Source: Hyaloscypha bicolor E (Eukaryota; Ascomycota; Leotiomycetes; Helotiales; Hyaloscyphaceae). Taken from it: a stretch of DNA of 64,000 bases. The DNA lies in NCBI RefSeq assembly GCF_002865645.1, contig NW_020194675.1:114293-178292 (forward strand), written 5' to 3'. The notes under the pieces were generated by a model, which saw only the letters and a list, made by a program, of their open reading frames with translations, had not been told where the DNA came from and searched no databases. Numbering within the stretch: the first letter of the stretch is position 1; each line of letters opens with the position of its first letter. Below are positions 19,959 to 34,369 of this stretch, in pieces. The position numbers and the translations under genes are program-made.

Positions 19959-20205
19959 TTATAACGGCTAGTATTACATGGTTAATACGGACGTGGTTTT
20001 AGCTAAAGGGGTTGGTTTCAGCTAAGGTTTCAAGCTATAATTCAAACCAAGCTCGCTTCCAAAGCTCGGCATTTTAGTAGTCTTGGCCATACCTACTTAT
20101 CTACTGCCACACCTCACTCCTGTCCTCCTTAGCTTTAAATTCTCAAGATATAGGAAATTATTAATCTTTGAGCCTCGTTCTATTACTCTATTCCTGCCGT
20201 TATAA
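19959..20205. mobile_element. 247-bp MITE with 10-bp TIR, little RIP
   Basis: TTATAACGGC at 19959-19968 and its exact complement at 20196-20205 bound a segment of near-normal base composition inside the AT-rich gypsy relic. It sits just downstream of the FKLIYRPGK-like motif of RNase H, splitting the link to integrase. If the outermost bases belong to a TA target, a Tc1/mariner-type origin is possible; the superfamily is not certain. No coding frame is present. Confidence 0.6.
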
Positions 20206-20279
20206 AAGTATTTATTTATTTATTTAATTTTCTAAAATAATATATAAGCTTGAAATAATAATAAAATAAAAACTTAATC

Positions 20280-21060
20280 TATTTAGTTTATTAAAAAAAG
20301 AGCTTTTTAGTAATTATAAAATACTCTAAGATATAATAATTAGAATAAATTTTAAAAGAAATATTCTAAAAGTTTTTAAGTTTGGTTTTTTATTTCTTTA
20401 ATACTTATATTATAGCAAGTATTTCCTTATTATATATATTATAATTAAGCTTTATTAAAAGTATAGTTTTAGAAAAATAGACTATAAGATATTAAAGGCC
20501 TATTTCTGGGTTCTATTAAAAGAATAAGCTAGTAATTATTTCTTTAAATATATTTGTTTTTACTATTATAAATAGATTTGAATTATAATATTATAGAACT
20601 AAAATAGAAATTATAGTTTTTTTTAAATAATTAAAAGTCTTTTAATATTATTTAGATTATTTAAAAGAAATACTTTTCTTTATAAATAAGGTAAAAGATT
20701 TAATAATTCGTTTATATTTTCTAATAAAATATTTATAAAAGTTATAAAAACTAAAAAAGAATTATATATCTTTAATTATTTTTAGGAATTACTAGTTATA
20801 TATTATTTAAACTTTATTAGAGTCTATTTTAATACCAGATATAAAAATAATAAAGCCTAAATATTTTATATATATAACTTTAAATTCCGATTTCTTAATA
20901 TTTATTTAAAGGCTAATAAAATATAAATAATCTAGTACTTTTTATATTTATTATTTATATTTTACTAGATTTTTTTAAATAAATAAAAATATTATTAAAA
21001 TATATTATATAAAAATTATCTAAATATTCGAAAAATATATTATTTATATAATATTAATAT
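20280..21060 (-). pseudogene. Degenerate gypsy reverse transcriptase-RNase H
   Basis: Reading the minus strand, the RT palm motif appears as YFNNIFIYL (YxDDILIYS degraded by G-to-A), followed by KKSEFKV and YIKYLGFII...SGIKIDSNKV. This is the stretch after the catalytic box in fungal gypsy pol. Next come FFSKTILLIKLNYNIYNKE (RNase H) and LEYFIITKKLN. Aspartate codons have become asparagine at the catalytic site, and there are many stops, so the enzyme is dead. Confidence 0.75.
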
Positions 21061-24000
21061 ATAGCTAGGCTATTTATAAGGCTTTTCTAGAAAATATTAT
21101 ATTTATATATTTTATAATAAATATGAAATATAGTTAGTTCCTAAAAGTCCGGATCTATAATTATATAATAAAAAGCTTAACAAATATTTAATTTAGTATA
21201 AATTTTAACTTTAGATAATTAATTTAAAGTATTATTAATAAATAGAAGGAAATATTAATTCTTTCGAGTAATATTATTTAGAAAATTGAAATTAATATAA
21301 AAGTATAAATCTTAATTCATTTTCTTTATAAAAAGAATTAGTAAAGTAAAAGAAGTTTAACTAGCTTTAATAAAGCCCTTAACTAGATTATTTTCTAAGA
21401 AATACTTAATTTCTAAAAGCTCTTTAATAAACTATTATTAGAAAAATTAGTATTTAATACTTTTAGTTCTTTTTAGGCTTTTAATCTAAATCTTATAATT
21501 ATATAATTTATAAAAAAAAAGTATTAGATTTCTTTTTAGAAAAAATAGAAATATATTTCTTGAATTCCGGAAATAATATTTTTTATAGCTATTAAAGCTT
21601 TATTTTTTCCGGTTATTAATTTTTTAGACTAGAGATAACTTTTTTCCCTTAAACTTTAGACTTTTTATTAATCTTATAAACAGAGATTTAATTAATAATA
21701 ATATTTTTTCTTTTAGTTATATAATTAAATACTATAAAAATGAAAATAACTAAATCTAATATTTATTTTTTATTAAAGACTTCTTTCTATTTCTTTAGCT
21801 TTTATTTGGGTATTATATTTTAATTAGATTATAAAAACTTCTTTTTATAGTTTTATATAATTTCCTTTAATTAATTCAAGAAAAGAAAAACTATTTAAGA
21901 ATAATAGATTTCTAAAAATAGCTTATAATAGAATTTTATTAATTAGTATTTTTTTAATATTGCTTATTAGGTTACTTTTTTAGCTATTATTAAGAAATAT
22001 TAATAATATAATTAAATTATATAAATTTGGATTTATTCTTTAGCTATATAAGCCTATATCTTTTATAACTAACTAGAATATTAATATATATAGCCTATTT
22101 TCTATTAAGAATAATATTATAATCTTTAAGTTTTAAAATAATTATAAGTATATTAATATTTTATTTATTAATTAGAAATAAAACTTTTATATATTTTTTT
22201 TTAGTAAACTTAATTAACTTTCTATTAAAACTATATATAATATAGAATAAGAAAAGAAGTTATGGTTTTATTTCTAAGAATTATTTTATAAGCTAAATAA
22301 GCTTTATATTAATAAAAGTATAACTATTAGCTCTAGTATTAATAAGAGAAAAAAACTTAATTCCTAATTTATTTATATTAATAATATAAGATATTATAAA
22401 AGTATTTTTTCTTATTAGATAAATTAAATTAATTTCTATTAAATTCATATTATAAGTTCCTAAAATAAAAACTTTTTTTTAGGAATATTTGTTTTCTGGT
22501 TATATATTAAAATTAAAGCCTGAATTTTCTAAATACTTTACTAAAATAAGAATTAGATATTTTAGTAAAACGGGAACTAAACTTAGTTTAATTCTAGAAA
22601 GAATTACTTTAATTTCCTTATTATATTTAATTAAATAGTATTTAATATAATAGCTAAATTCATTATAATTATAGTATTTAATAATTAAAAGATTTTTGGT
22701 TTTTATAAAATATTACTTATAATTATTAAGAAATATATATTTAATAAAAGTAATTAATATAAGCTTCTTGAATTTCTTTTTTAAAATATATTTCTTAGAA
22801 ATATAAAAGAATATAATACTAGAAATAAACTTAACTAGAATAGTTTTTATTTTCTTATATATAGCCTTAATTTATTAATTATTAGTAATATAATATTAAG
22901 TAAAACAAATAGTATTAATAAAAGAATTATTATAATATATATATACTAATTTCTAAAGCTTTAATAAAAGCTTTTTATTTAGTTTATATTTAATATTTTA
23001 AAAACTAATATTACTTTCTATAAATAATTATAAGAAAAGAATATAAAACTTTTAAAATATTTAACTAAAATATATTTAAAGCTTATTAAAGTTATAGTAA
23101 GTATTCTATATTTTATTCGAATTAGAATATAGCTTTTTTAAATAAAAATATAGTTCTAAAAACTAATAGTATTAATTCGAACTATTATTTCTTTATATTA
23201 TTATATATTTGAATTACTTTTAGGCAATTAGCTCTCGAGGCTTCTGGAAAAAAACTAGTTACGTGAGGAATACCAGAATTATTTCTTTCTAGGGAATTAT
23301 ATATCGGAATATAATTATATCCAAATTCTTAGAGCTTAGCTTAGAATTATAAAGAGAATACTCGAGTACCTTTTTCTATATTTTAGTAATTCTAATATAA
23401 AGAGGCTTTTATTATAATTTTTTAAAGCTTAAAAAGAAATCTAAAGCTAGTAGTTCTATAGAAAATACTAAGAAAAGAAATCCTAATCTTATATTACTTT
23501 TTTCTTTCTTTCTTTTTATTATTATAAATTCTTTTTGCTTTTATATTTCTTATAAATAAAACCGGCCTGCTTTTAATTTTATTATAAAGCGGACTAAGTT
23601 ATATAAAACTTGCTCTTATTATTGAGTTTATATTTTCTTTCTTTTCTGGTTTAATTAATTAGTTAATAGGTCTAAAATACTATTAATTATATCTATTAAT
23701 ATTTTGCCTTATAAGAATTTAATCTAAATATTTTCTCTATTTTCCGGTAATAATAATAATTAATTATAGATATTTTTATAGATAAGCTAGTCCTATAGTA
23801 CTAATAATAAATTCATTAATTATTTATTATAGCTCTAGTTTATATTATAGAGAACCCTTTTACTAACTTATTTATTATATAGCCTCCTGTTTTTTTTTCT
23901 TTTTTTTTCTAGCTAGCTCCTATATATATAACTAGTTTACTAATGAGTTATTATATAGTTTATAGAATTCTTTATTTTAGCTATATAAATAATTATTTTA

Positions 24001-24900
24001 AGGCTTATTATAAGAAAGGTAATATAATACTTCTTTTAATCCGTAAGCTTTCTTTATATTTCTTTTACTTCTTTATAGGTAATAACTTGCTTTACTAGGC
24101 CTTTTAAATAAATATCCGAATATATAATTATACTTTTGCCTTTATATTAATTAGTTATAAAAAAAATACCCGGATTAACTTCTTTTATAGAATCTAGTAC
24201 TTTTAGATCTATAATAAGCTTTTCTATTTTCAAGGCCTATTATAGCCTGTTTTATATATTAAATTCTCTTTTATATAGCTTTTCTTTTATAACCCGCTTT
24301 TTATAACTAATATACGGGCTATTAATTTCTTTTACTTAGATTATATAGTTCTTTTATAGCTTATAAATATATTTACGAATTATAATCCGTTTATTATAGT
24401 TTATAAAATAGCCTATAAGTGTCTTATAAGCTAGTAAACTAATTTCCGAATCTTATTTAATTTATAAATATATTTAATTTTTAAATTAGATACTAATTAT
24501 TATTACGAGAATTTCCTAATAAATAATAAGATTATAGCCCTTATTTCAGACAAATATATAAATATAAGCTATTATAATCTGGTATTTATAGTTTATAAAA
24601 CAGGCTATAAGTATTTATAAATATATATAATTAATATTATATATATAATATAATATCTTTATATTATAAAAATAAAGTATTTAATATATAATTTCTCTAA
24701 ATATCTAAATAAACTAAAGCTTTATAATCTATTAATAATATATTTCTTAGTCTAATATAATTTAATTAAGAAATAATATAATAGAATAAAAAATAAAAAA
24801 ATAAACTTAATTATATTTACTAAAAGAAAAAAAAAGAAAAAAAAATTATAGACTCTTATAAAGCTATAATCTCGCTAGTTTATATAATATTATATAACCT

Positions 24901-26738
24901 ATTTTCGTAATAAATAAAGTAATTTAATATTATAAATATATTTATTAATATAAAAAAAGATTATAATAAACTTATAATAAACTTATAATAATATATATAT
25001 TATTAAATAATTTTAAAGTATTGGATTATATAATAGAAATAAATCTAGTATTATATAGGCTATAAATTTTTATTATTTTATAATATAAATATTAGATAAA
25101 TGTTTTTAAAAGAATTAAATTCTTTAAATTTAATAAAGAGTTTTATATTTATATAAATATAAATAACTTTTAAGTATTTTATTATAAAAATAATAAAATA
25201 TATATTTAATTAATTATTACTTAAATTAAGAGAATTTATAAGCTTTATAATATATAAAATATAAAGTAATTTCTAAGTATTTATATAATTAGAAATTAAA
25301 AAACTAAAAAACTTTAACTAATTTATAATACTTATATTAAGAAATTTACTAAAAAATTTAAAATAATAAATAAGAAATACTCTAATATTTCTTTATTTGA
25401 AATTAATTTTCAGAAATATAATAATTAAGTTTATTTATATTAAATTAAAATATATTAGAAAAAAAAATTATTATTTTATTTTATAATAATAATTAAACTA
25501 AATATAGCTTTTATTACTTTAATACTCTTTTAATTTTTAATAAATCTAGCTTTAAAGTACTTTATTATTATAAATTAGGCTTTTTAATAATTTAATATAA
25601 TAAAGAATATAAAGAAATATAATTATAAATAATATTAAATTCCTTATATATAAATAATTAAGTTATAAATATATAATCTTTTTATTTAAAGATCTAATAT
25701 TATAAAAAGCTATTTAGAGATTTATATTTAGATTTTAAAGAGCTTTAAATTATATTTTATAATAATAAATAAATTATTTAATTAATTATTAAAGAAAATA
25801 AAAGAATTATTATAAAGCTATATTATATTAATATATAGAATATATAGCTATATTAAAAATATAATAAAGATATATATTTTTAAATAAATAATATATTTAT
25901 AAATAAATAATATATTTATAAATAAATAATATATTTATAAATAAACTTATAAAAAATCTATTTTATTTTAAATTCGAAAACTTTAAAGCTTTATTAAATT
26001 CTTAAAATATTAGAATAAAAATTAAAATAATTAAATAATATAAAAAGAGGCTTTTATTTATATCTTTTATTTATAAAATTTATTAAAATAATAAAGCTTA
26101 AAAACTAAAAAATAGAAAATCTAAAAATGCTTTATAATAATATTAATAATCTTATATAAAATATTCTTTATTTAATTAGTTCATTTCTTATTTTTTTAAT
26201 AATAGCTTTTTAAGACTTATTAAAAGAACTTATATTATTATTCTTTTTTATTAAATCTAATAATTTTAAGTATAATATAAATAAAATATTTAAAAGTTAG
26301 AATTTATAAAGAAAATTAAGAAAAAAAAAGCTTATAGTATTTTGAGTAATTAAAAGTTTAGTAAAAAAAAAGCTATATAATAAATATATAAAAGCTTAAA
26401 ATAATAATATAAAAATAATTAAAAGTATATTTCTAATAATAAATACTTTTACTAATAATATTATAGTAAGAACTATTACTCTTATTTTTTAAAATAAAAG
26501 AAATTATATTAAATTAAAAATAAGCTTTAAAATAATATAAAGAATTTATAATAATTTATATAAGAAATTTCTCTTAAATTAGTATAAATAAAACAGAAAA
26601 TATAATATTTAGCTAAATTCTTTTTAGGCTTTAGTAATAAAATATAAGAAGTATTAAATAAATTAAAAATAATCTAATTCTTAATATTTTATTAAATATA
26701 AGCTTTATATTAGTAATTAAAAGTTATATTTATAATAG
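24901..26738. other. AT-rich RIP-degraded sequence, unassigned
   Basis: Almost pure A/T sequence with no recognisable protein motif on either strand. It includes a short tandem stretch (AATAAATAATATATTTATA, about 25880-25945). It and 32765-33897 are the two sides of the insertion site of copia A, so they were once contiguous. Confidence 0.5.
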
Positions 26739-27335
26739 TATTAGTTTACTAGTAATATATAATACTATTATATAGGTATAAAAGTACTATTTATATAAGG
26801 TTAGTAAAGTTATTATTTAGAAGTAAGGATTATAGTATTATAGTATTAATATATAATTCCTAAATCTACTAAGCCTAAAAGAATCTAGTTTATTAATCGA
26901 GTTACTAATAAGATATAAGGTTATTGTAGTACGGCAGGCCATACTTGTCGAAAATCATGTTGTTTTGGCGGTTTTGAGGTTTAGGTCACATGGCAAAGGC
27001 CGCGGCCTTTTGCACGTGACTTGCGGAAATCACATAAGAAAGCTGGTTTTTCTATAGACTTAGAGAATAATCCTTTATGAGTATTTAATCAATTGAGCTT
27101 TTGCATACTATATACTATTTATACTTTACTATTTATGCTTTTAATTTATTATTTTACTATTAAGTCACGTTTTGTGCTCTGGTATACTTTATATGGATTT
27201 TTGTCTTATTATAGTTTCCCTCCCACATTATATAACTATGTCTTATATCTCATATCTTATTACCTATATCCTATTACTTATATTCCGTATCTTGTAATTA
27301 TATATATAACTCCTAAAGAAATAGCTATACTAATA
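26739..27335 (-). repeat. 3' LTR of copia A, interrupted by a ~293-bp insertion
   Basis: The two parts, 26739-26934 and 27228-27335, together align with the uninterrupted LTR at 32475-32764. The insertion at 26935-27227 is flanked by TTAT on both sides, where the uninterrupted LTRs have one TTAT. Confidence 0.8.
26935..27227 (+). mobile_element. LTR-like solo element, copy 1 (nested in the copia A LTR)
   Basis: It runs TGTAGTACGG...CCCACA, so it has the TG...CA ends of an LTR, and duplicates TTAT (26931-26934 and 27228-27231). It carries the perfect 16-bp palindrome AAAGGCCGCGGCCTTT. It is less mutated than its surroundings. Related copies lie at 47789-48091, 58014-58306 (both inverted) and about 58950-59298. 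No internal element was found, so solo LTRs are the likeliest reading; a MITE-like element without TIRs is the alternative. Confidence 0.7.
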
Positions 27336-27624
27336 TTAGAAACTCTCTAAAAACGCAAAAAATAGTATCTCTTTCCGATTATATACAAATTCCCTAATCC
27401 GGCCTAGTACCAGATTTCCCAAATACTTTATATATTTATATTATTTCTGAGATTTTAGTTATATACTAAAGGTTATAGCCTTTTATATATAATTTCACTT
27501 CCTATAATATTCTCTTATCTTATATATCTATTTCCCGCTCTATTTATACTTGACTTATTTCTTTATATCTAATTATATAGTATTTGTATTAATTAGGTAC
27601 TTAAAGGCATTTATTAGCTTTAAT

Positions 27625-27850
27625 TTCGTTATAAAATCGGCAGGATTCGATTTTCCCTTAATCTATTTAATTTCTATAATCTCTTATTATTTATATATCT
27701 AGTAGAAATATATTATATTAATTATTAGATACTTTTCTCGAGTAGTTCCTAATTTAATAAGATATTTATATAATAACTTTAAATTTATATAGATTACTAG
27801 TAATAGTTCTATTTCTAGTACTTTATTAATTATAAATTTAACTAAAGCGC
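27625..27850 (-). pseudogene. Degenerate copia RNase H C-terminus (copia A)
   Basis: The counterpart of 44095-44290 in copia B, with the same minus-strand order (KLG-T, then NPAD-x-x-TK, where the codons overlap TTTTATAACGAAAT). More C-to-T and G-to-A changes are present here than in copia B. Confidence 0.65.
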
Positions 27851-30800
27851 CTATATTAAAGCTATAAGCTATATTATAGAGTTCTAAAGCTAGAATACTT
27901 CTAGTAACTTTCTTGTATTTAGTAAAAAACTAGTAAATAATATTAGTATATCTAGTTCTATTTACTAGAACTAGAATATATCTAATTTAAGAGAAAAGAT
28001 CTTTATTATTTATAAATAAAGTATTTATAAAAATAATTAAATATAAGAACTTCTTTACTAGCTTTATAAATCTTAGTTCTCTAGTAATATTCTTAATTTA
28101 CTATTAAATATATTTATTAAATGCCTTTATATTAGTTTTCGAGGATTTAATAACTTAAGTAATAATTAATAAATTATAGTTAAATAAGGTTATTAATTAG
28201 ATATAAGCTTATGAAATATTATATAAATATAGTTTTATAATATTTATTATTATAATAGTAATACTAAGAATAACTCTCTAACTAATATATTAAATAGTAA
28301 GTAATTATATTAATATTATATATTTCTTATTATTATTATAAGCCTAGATAACTAGTCTTAATTTCTTAAGCTTTCTTTCTATATTCTTATTCTTAATCTT
28401 ATTAATAAACCGGGAATTAAAGATATATATTTTCTTTAATATTTGAGATCTGAAAGTAACCTTAAATATATTCTTTTCTAGGAGGCTAGTAACTTTAACT
28501 TAACGGGAATTCTCATATAGTTTATTATTCTATAGGAATACTATAATATCCGGGGTCTTATAAGGGCATTCTCTATTATACTTTAGTAAAATAGTAGGAA
28601 TAATAAAAGAAATTATACTTATATTACTTTTAGCCTTATTATTAGATTTAGAAATAGGTTTAGGTTTAGAGCTATTAGTAATAACCTTAATATCTCTTAT
28701 ATAAAAGGGCTTTATAGAGGTTAAACGAAAGGTAGTATTACTATATAATAGAGCTAGTATATAGTTCTTTCTATTAATAGCTACTAGCTTATATAGTTTA
28801 TTCTAATTATTAGATTAACTAGTATTTCTTTTATACTAAATAAGAATATTTGAATTCAGAAATAGTTTATAAATATTAGTAGTACTAGAACTATTTCGGA
28901 TATTTAAAGTATTTATAATTTAATATCTAGCTCGAAGTTTCTGAATTTCTACTATTTTTTTTTTAAATATTACTAATTATTATAATATAATAAATAATAA
29001 AGTATTATATTTAGTTATTTAAGATAAAGTACTATAAACTAAAAGAGTTAGGATAATACTATTAGGTCTTATAGAGTTATTAATAGCTTTAAAAGCTATT
29101 TAGAATATAATATTCTTATTAATTCTATTAATTTTAGCTATAATAATAAAATAGGTATATTAGATTAGATTAGATTAGATTATAGTAATATTCTATAATT
29201 CCGACAGAGTTATAAGCTAAATAAATTTCTTACTAGTAAACTGCTTTCTGGTATTTATTATAATCTAATTAAAAGAGCCTAAATAGTTATTAATCTAGTA
29301 TTACTTAAATATATTTCAGGTATATATTATACTAATATTCTAGAGCTATTAGCTAGCTTAATATTAAGTGCCTTTATTAATAATATAAAGTATAGGCTTA
29401 TTAGAAATATAGAAAATATTAATAATAATAAAGTAATTAAAGCTAATATTATTTCTTAGATTAAACTTAAATTATCTAAGTAATTAGTTATATTTCTGGT
29501 ATTATTTATAATACTTTATAAGATATTTAAGGGCTTTTATATTAATATTATAACCTGCTTATTCTAGTATATTTTAGAGCTTACTAATAAATAGATAATT
29601 AAAATAATAATATAGATATTATAATTTGATTTCTATAAGAAAGCAAGAATTATAAGTAAAGAATTCGGAAATAAAGCCTTATAGTATAGTATTCTAAAGC
29701 AAGAAAAAATATCCGAAATATTATATTATAGATATATATTTTCTAATAAAAGTAATAAGATAATTAGTAAGATTATTAAAGTAGACCCTTAGCTTATTTA
29801 TATTAGCTAAGCTAAATAAAAATAGAGTTTTTAAAGATATAATATAGAATTATACTTATCTAATTAGTATATTTATTATTATAGATCTAATAAAAGATAT
29901 AGATCTAATACTAAACTAGATATTAACTTAATCTTTAGTGGTTTTATTAAGTTTAATACTATTATTAGTTTACTAGAGAGCTTGAAATTAGTTAGAACTA
30001 GTAATTAAGTATCTAGAGACTCTAGTATTAATTATAATTTTATAAAAGTAGTAAGTATTATATCTTAATATACTATTAATTATAAAAGTCTAGGTATTTT
30101 CTATTAAGAGTTTAATAGATTTTAAGGTATAGTTTTTGCCTATTATCTAATATATAAGGAAAAAAGAAGTAAGGTTATTTATAAGAATATTAGCTATAAT
30201 TATTAGTAAAGTAGGAATAATAGAAATAGCTAAAAAGCTTTTAACTAAAGTAAAATAGAAATTTGGGTAGTATTTCTTTTCTTTATTTGTTTTTGCTAAT
30301 AAAGCCTTAAAAGTATTATTTACTAGTTTATTCTTATTATTCTTATTACTTTCTTTATCTTTAGCTTTAGTAATATACTATATATAAATATTACTAAAGT
30401 ATTTATTAAAATTGCAGGTATTTTGGGATCTAAATTAATAAATATTTCTATTTCTAAATCAAGCCTTTTTAGTCTCTTATTTTTCTAGTATATATTTCTA
30501 TAATTAGTATTTGGGTTTCTTATATATAAAATATAACTTCGGGATATAATTATTATAATTACGGGGCTTAAAGTAGTTATTACGGGTTCTAAAGTTATAG
30601 CTAGGTCCGTATTAATAATTTCTGGAAAAATAATAGCTTAAAGAGTTCTAAGAATAGTATTATTAATTAGTAAAAAAGGTTTCGGGATTAGCTTATTATT
30701 TGCTCTTATATATAGTAATAGATAACTAGAGCTTATTAATAAGCTAGCCGAGATTTATAAGAGAATCTAAGATTATATATTTATATATCCGGAAGCCTTA

Positions 30801-32474
30801 ATAAGAGATAATAATTTTATTATAAAGGAATTTAGTATTTTATAAGTTAAGTATAAGACTATATTATAATTAATATAGTTTATTAATTAGTAATTAAATA
30901 GTCTTAAATATTATCTTTTCCGGAAATTTAGCTATTATAAAAGCTAATATAGTAGTATTTTACTTATCTAAATTTTAATATTTAAATCCAGAGCCTTTAA
31001 AAAAGCTATAAATATTAATATAAGCCTCTTTATATATATATTAAAAAAGCTAGTTATTATAAAAATAGTCTTAAGCTAGTTTCTTTAGTATAATAGGAAA
31101 AGCTCGTATTAGTATCTCTTATAAAAGCTTTATATATTAGTAAATATTAAGGAAAATAGTAAGTTTATAATTAAAATTATTATTAGATTTATTATATTTT
31201 TATTCTTTAGTATAGATCTTAGTAATTTCTCTAATAAGTCTTATAATTAAAGAAAATTAGGGGTTATTTAAATATAATTATAATAATAATAATAATAAGA
31301 TTAGTAAGAATATATTATTTATTTCTAAAGCTTCTATACTAGTATATAAATCTAGTAAAGATATAGAATATAGTAATAAAGAAAATAATAATATAGAAAT
31401 ATTAAAAATAATAGGTTCTAGATACTTATTCTTTATAAGAATAATAAAGCCTAATAGGATTAGTTTCTTAATAAGGTCTGGTTTAATTACTAATATATTC
31501 TTATTTAATTATATATATATATATATTTTTTTTTAATAATAATATATAAAGTATTTATAATAGTATTAGTATTACTATACTAAAGAGTCTTATATAAATA
31601 TAGTATTTCCGGGAGTTTAAATTTATTAAAGTTCTCTTAATAAATAAAATTCTTAAAGTTATATCTAAATAGCTCTTAAAGATTATTATTAACTATTTTA
31701 TAAAGAATATATTAAAATAGCTTAGTATTTAAGAACTTAGTTATTTTATTTACTTTAATAAGTTTAGATTAATTTTATATCTTTACTTTCTTACTAATTT
31801 CTTATAATTATTATTATATATAAAGTAATCAGATTAGATAGATCTAATAAAGAAATCGTTTATTATAGTATATTTTATTATTATATATTTTATAGACTTA
31901 TATCTAGTTTAAGGTATAATAGTTTATAAGAAAAGTAGATTTATAAAGAGAAAAATAGTTTATAAAATAAGTAATTTATAAAAGATATTATATTCGAGAT
32001 AAAAATTTCGTTTATAATAAGAAATTTAGGAAGTAAAATTTAAGAAGTAAAATATTAAGATTCCGGAAGAACTTAATAGTTCTAAAGCTTAAGAGCCCCA
32101 GGGATTTAAAAGAAGGTAGTTTTTAAAAGAGTTTTATAGGAGTTAAATAAGAATAAAGTAAGATAGCTAAAATAGCTAATTATTTTAGTACTTAGTAAGA
32201 TTAAGTATTCTTCTTACCTATATAACCAAATTATAGGTAATAGGACTAATAGATATTTTCTTCTTTAATATAGTATAATTAGACCTTAGTAAGATTAAGT
32301 ATTTTTCCTGCTTATATAACTAAATTATAGGTAATAGAATTAATAATTATTTTCTCTTTAACTAGAATAATAGCTTTGCCCCTAAATAACTAAATCTTAG
32401 GTAAGTATAGCTTAATTCTTCCTGATTTATATATATAAATAGACCTTATTCTAATCTAAATATAAACTAATTAA

Positions 32475-32764
32475 TATTAGTTTACTAGTAATATATAATA
32501 TTATTATATAGATATAAAAGTACTATTTATATAAGATTAGTAAAGTTATTATTTAGAAGTAGGAATTATAATATTATAGTATTAATATATAATCCCTAAA
32601 TTTACTAAGCCTAAAAGGGTCTAATTTACTAGTCGAGTTATTAATAAGATACGAGATTATATAACTATATCCCGTATCTTATATCTTATTACCTATATCC
32701 CATTACTTATATTTCATATTTCGTAATTATATATGTAATTCTTAAAGAAATAGCTATACTAATA
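32475..32764 (-). repeat. 5' LTR of copia A (290 bp)
   Basis: Matches 26739-26934 plus 27228-27335, 43372-43689, 49783-50121 and, inverted, 52677-52963. It ends at the AATAG target duplication. Confidence 0.8.
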
Positions 32765-33897
32765 AATAGATTTATAAGTTATTTAATATTATTTAAAGTT
32801 AGTAAAAGATAAAGCAAATATATATTTTAAATTAAAAATATCTTGAATTTATAAGCCAGAATTAATTTAATAATAATATAAGAAGAGATAAAACTAATAT
32901 AAGCTTTATTTATAATAATTAGAAGCTTAGAAAAAGAGCTCTAAAAAGGTATTAAAGAAAAGTAATATAGTAAAAGGCTTTAATATTAGTAAAAAGGCAA
33001 GTATTATATAAGTATTTCCTGAAATTTAGTAATTTAGGAAAATAATATATACTAAGCCTATTTAAATTAGAAATTAATACAGCTTTTTAAAACCTATATA
33101 TTAAATAATTTTTACTATTTTAAAGCTTTCTAATTAGATAAAACAAGTAAAATATAATATTTATATCTTTTTAAGAATTATATTATAATAAAAATTACTA
33201 ATTTAGGGCTAGTATAATTACTTTACTTAATTAGAATTTATATACTTATATTCTAAAGCTTTATATTTTACTTAAGCTCTTTTCTAATTAGTTCTTAATA
33301 AACTCTTTTATTATTAATATAACTTCTTACTTTATAATCTTTATATATATTAGTATATTATTTTTATAATTCTTAATTATTTCTTTAATTATTTAGAACT
33401 TTTCTTTTAATAAGATAATAGACTAAAATATAAAATAAAAATAATACTAGTACTTATAACTTCTTTAGAAGTCAAGCTAATTTTCTAGTTACTTTTCTTT
33501 TTAGATCTTTTACTAATTAAGAATATTTAAAACTATTTAAAAGATATTTTATAAGAAATAAATCCTGAGATATATTATAATTTAAGGAAGCTAAAAGAAG
33601 CTGTTTTAAGAGCCTGGAATACAATTATAATTATAGAAATTAGAATAAGAATAAGAATAATATACTAGTATTATTTAGATATAATTATAGCTAATAAAAT
33701 AGAAATAAAGTAATAAAATATTCTAAATGCCTTTAATTTTATAATTTGCTATTATGAAGTAATTTTTAAAGTAATATAGTAGTAATAAATTTATATTTAT
33801 AATTCTTATATAGAAGTATATAATTAAGTAATTACTTATATAATTCTTTAATAATTAGGATATAGGAAGAATATAAGCCGGTGCTTAGCGTGTCTAT
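32765..33897. other. AT-rich RIP-degraded sequence, unassigned
   Basis: Continuation of the repeat into which copia A inserted. No protein motif could be recognised. Composition returns to normal at about 33.88 kb. Confidence 0.5.
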
Positions 33898-33913
33898 TAC
33901 CTGACTGTCTGTT

Positions 33914-34369
33914 ATAGTTACTATTGCTTAGTTCCCGTTTTTAAGCGAATCGCACCAAAAGTTAATGGGAATACTAACTTATTTTGGCCCGATTTTGGTA
34001 GGCAACTATATAAAATAATTAGAGAATAGAGTATTTCGAACAATTCTAATTAATCTACCTCTTCGGAATTAAATTTAATAGTAATATGTTAAAGTTTAGT
34101 AAGGGTAAAGTGAGGGGTCGCGAGATTAAGCGAAAATTAGGCGTAAAAGCACAATTTAACCCTCTTTCTCAAGTTTGCTCCTTAATTAGTCTATAAATAC
34201 AACTTATAAATAATATATAAAGAGACAAAAATACAAGGAATGTTCGAATTAATAAGATCCTAATTAGGCGTTATGTTCTATTAATGTCTTTACCGTAAAA
34301 CTCGGAAGTGAATTTAGGTGACTTTTGGTGCAATTCGTGTAAAAAACGGGAACTAAGCGACTAGTACTG
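33914..34369. mobile_element. TIR element of about 456 bp
   Basis: A ~50-bp imperfect inverted repeat is clear: CTTAGTTCCCGTTTTTAAGC...GCACCAAAAGT on the left (about 33914-33962) and ACTTTTGGTGCAATTCG...AACGGGAACTAAG on the right (34321-34369). The octamer TACCTGAC lies at 33898-33905 and 34370-34377 and may be the target duplication, but eight bases separate the left copy from the TIR, and the same octamer pair occurs at about 1249 and 1300 inside the hAT-like element. No transposase is visible. Confidence 0.65.

Larger units (their letters stand above)
17091..24900 (-). mobile_element. RIP-degraded Ty3/gypsy retrotransposon relic (gypsy D)
   Basis: The block is extremely AT-rich and full of stops, with the TA-rich look of RIP. 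On the minus strand, reverse transcriptase (about 20790-21060) and RNase H (about 20280-20560) are recognisable. The order puts integrase at lower coordinates and protease/gag above 21.7 kb, so the element reads right to left. LTRs and exact ends could not be identified; the boundaries are approximate. A MITE lies at 19959-20205. Confidence 0.6.
26739..32764 (-). mobile_element. Complete Ty1/copia LTR retrotransposon, RIP-degraded (copia A)
   Basis: Direct repeats at 26739-27335 (about 300 bp plus a nested insertion) and 32475-32764 are the LTRs. The 5-bp target duplication AATAG is exact at 26734-26738 and 32765-32769. Minus-strand RNase H next to the left LTR (about 27630-27850) shows that the element reads right to left, so the left LTR is the 3' LTR. 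In that orientation the LTR runs TGTTAGTATAGC...CA, with RIP changing CA to TA. All reading frames are destroyed. It is a sibling of copia B (43372-50121). Confidence 0.85.

Noticed and set aside
27093..27350. 85-aa Tyr/Leu/Ile-rich plus-strand frame
   Set aside because: It spans the junction between a solo element and the copia LTR; composition is what AT-rich DNA gives by chance.
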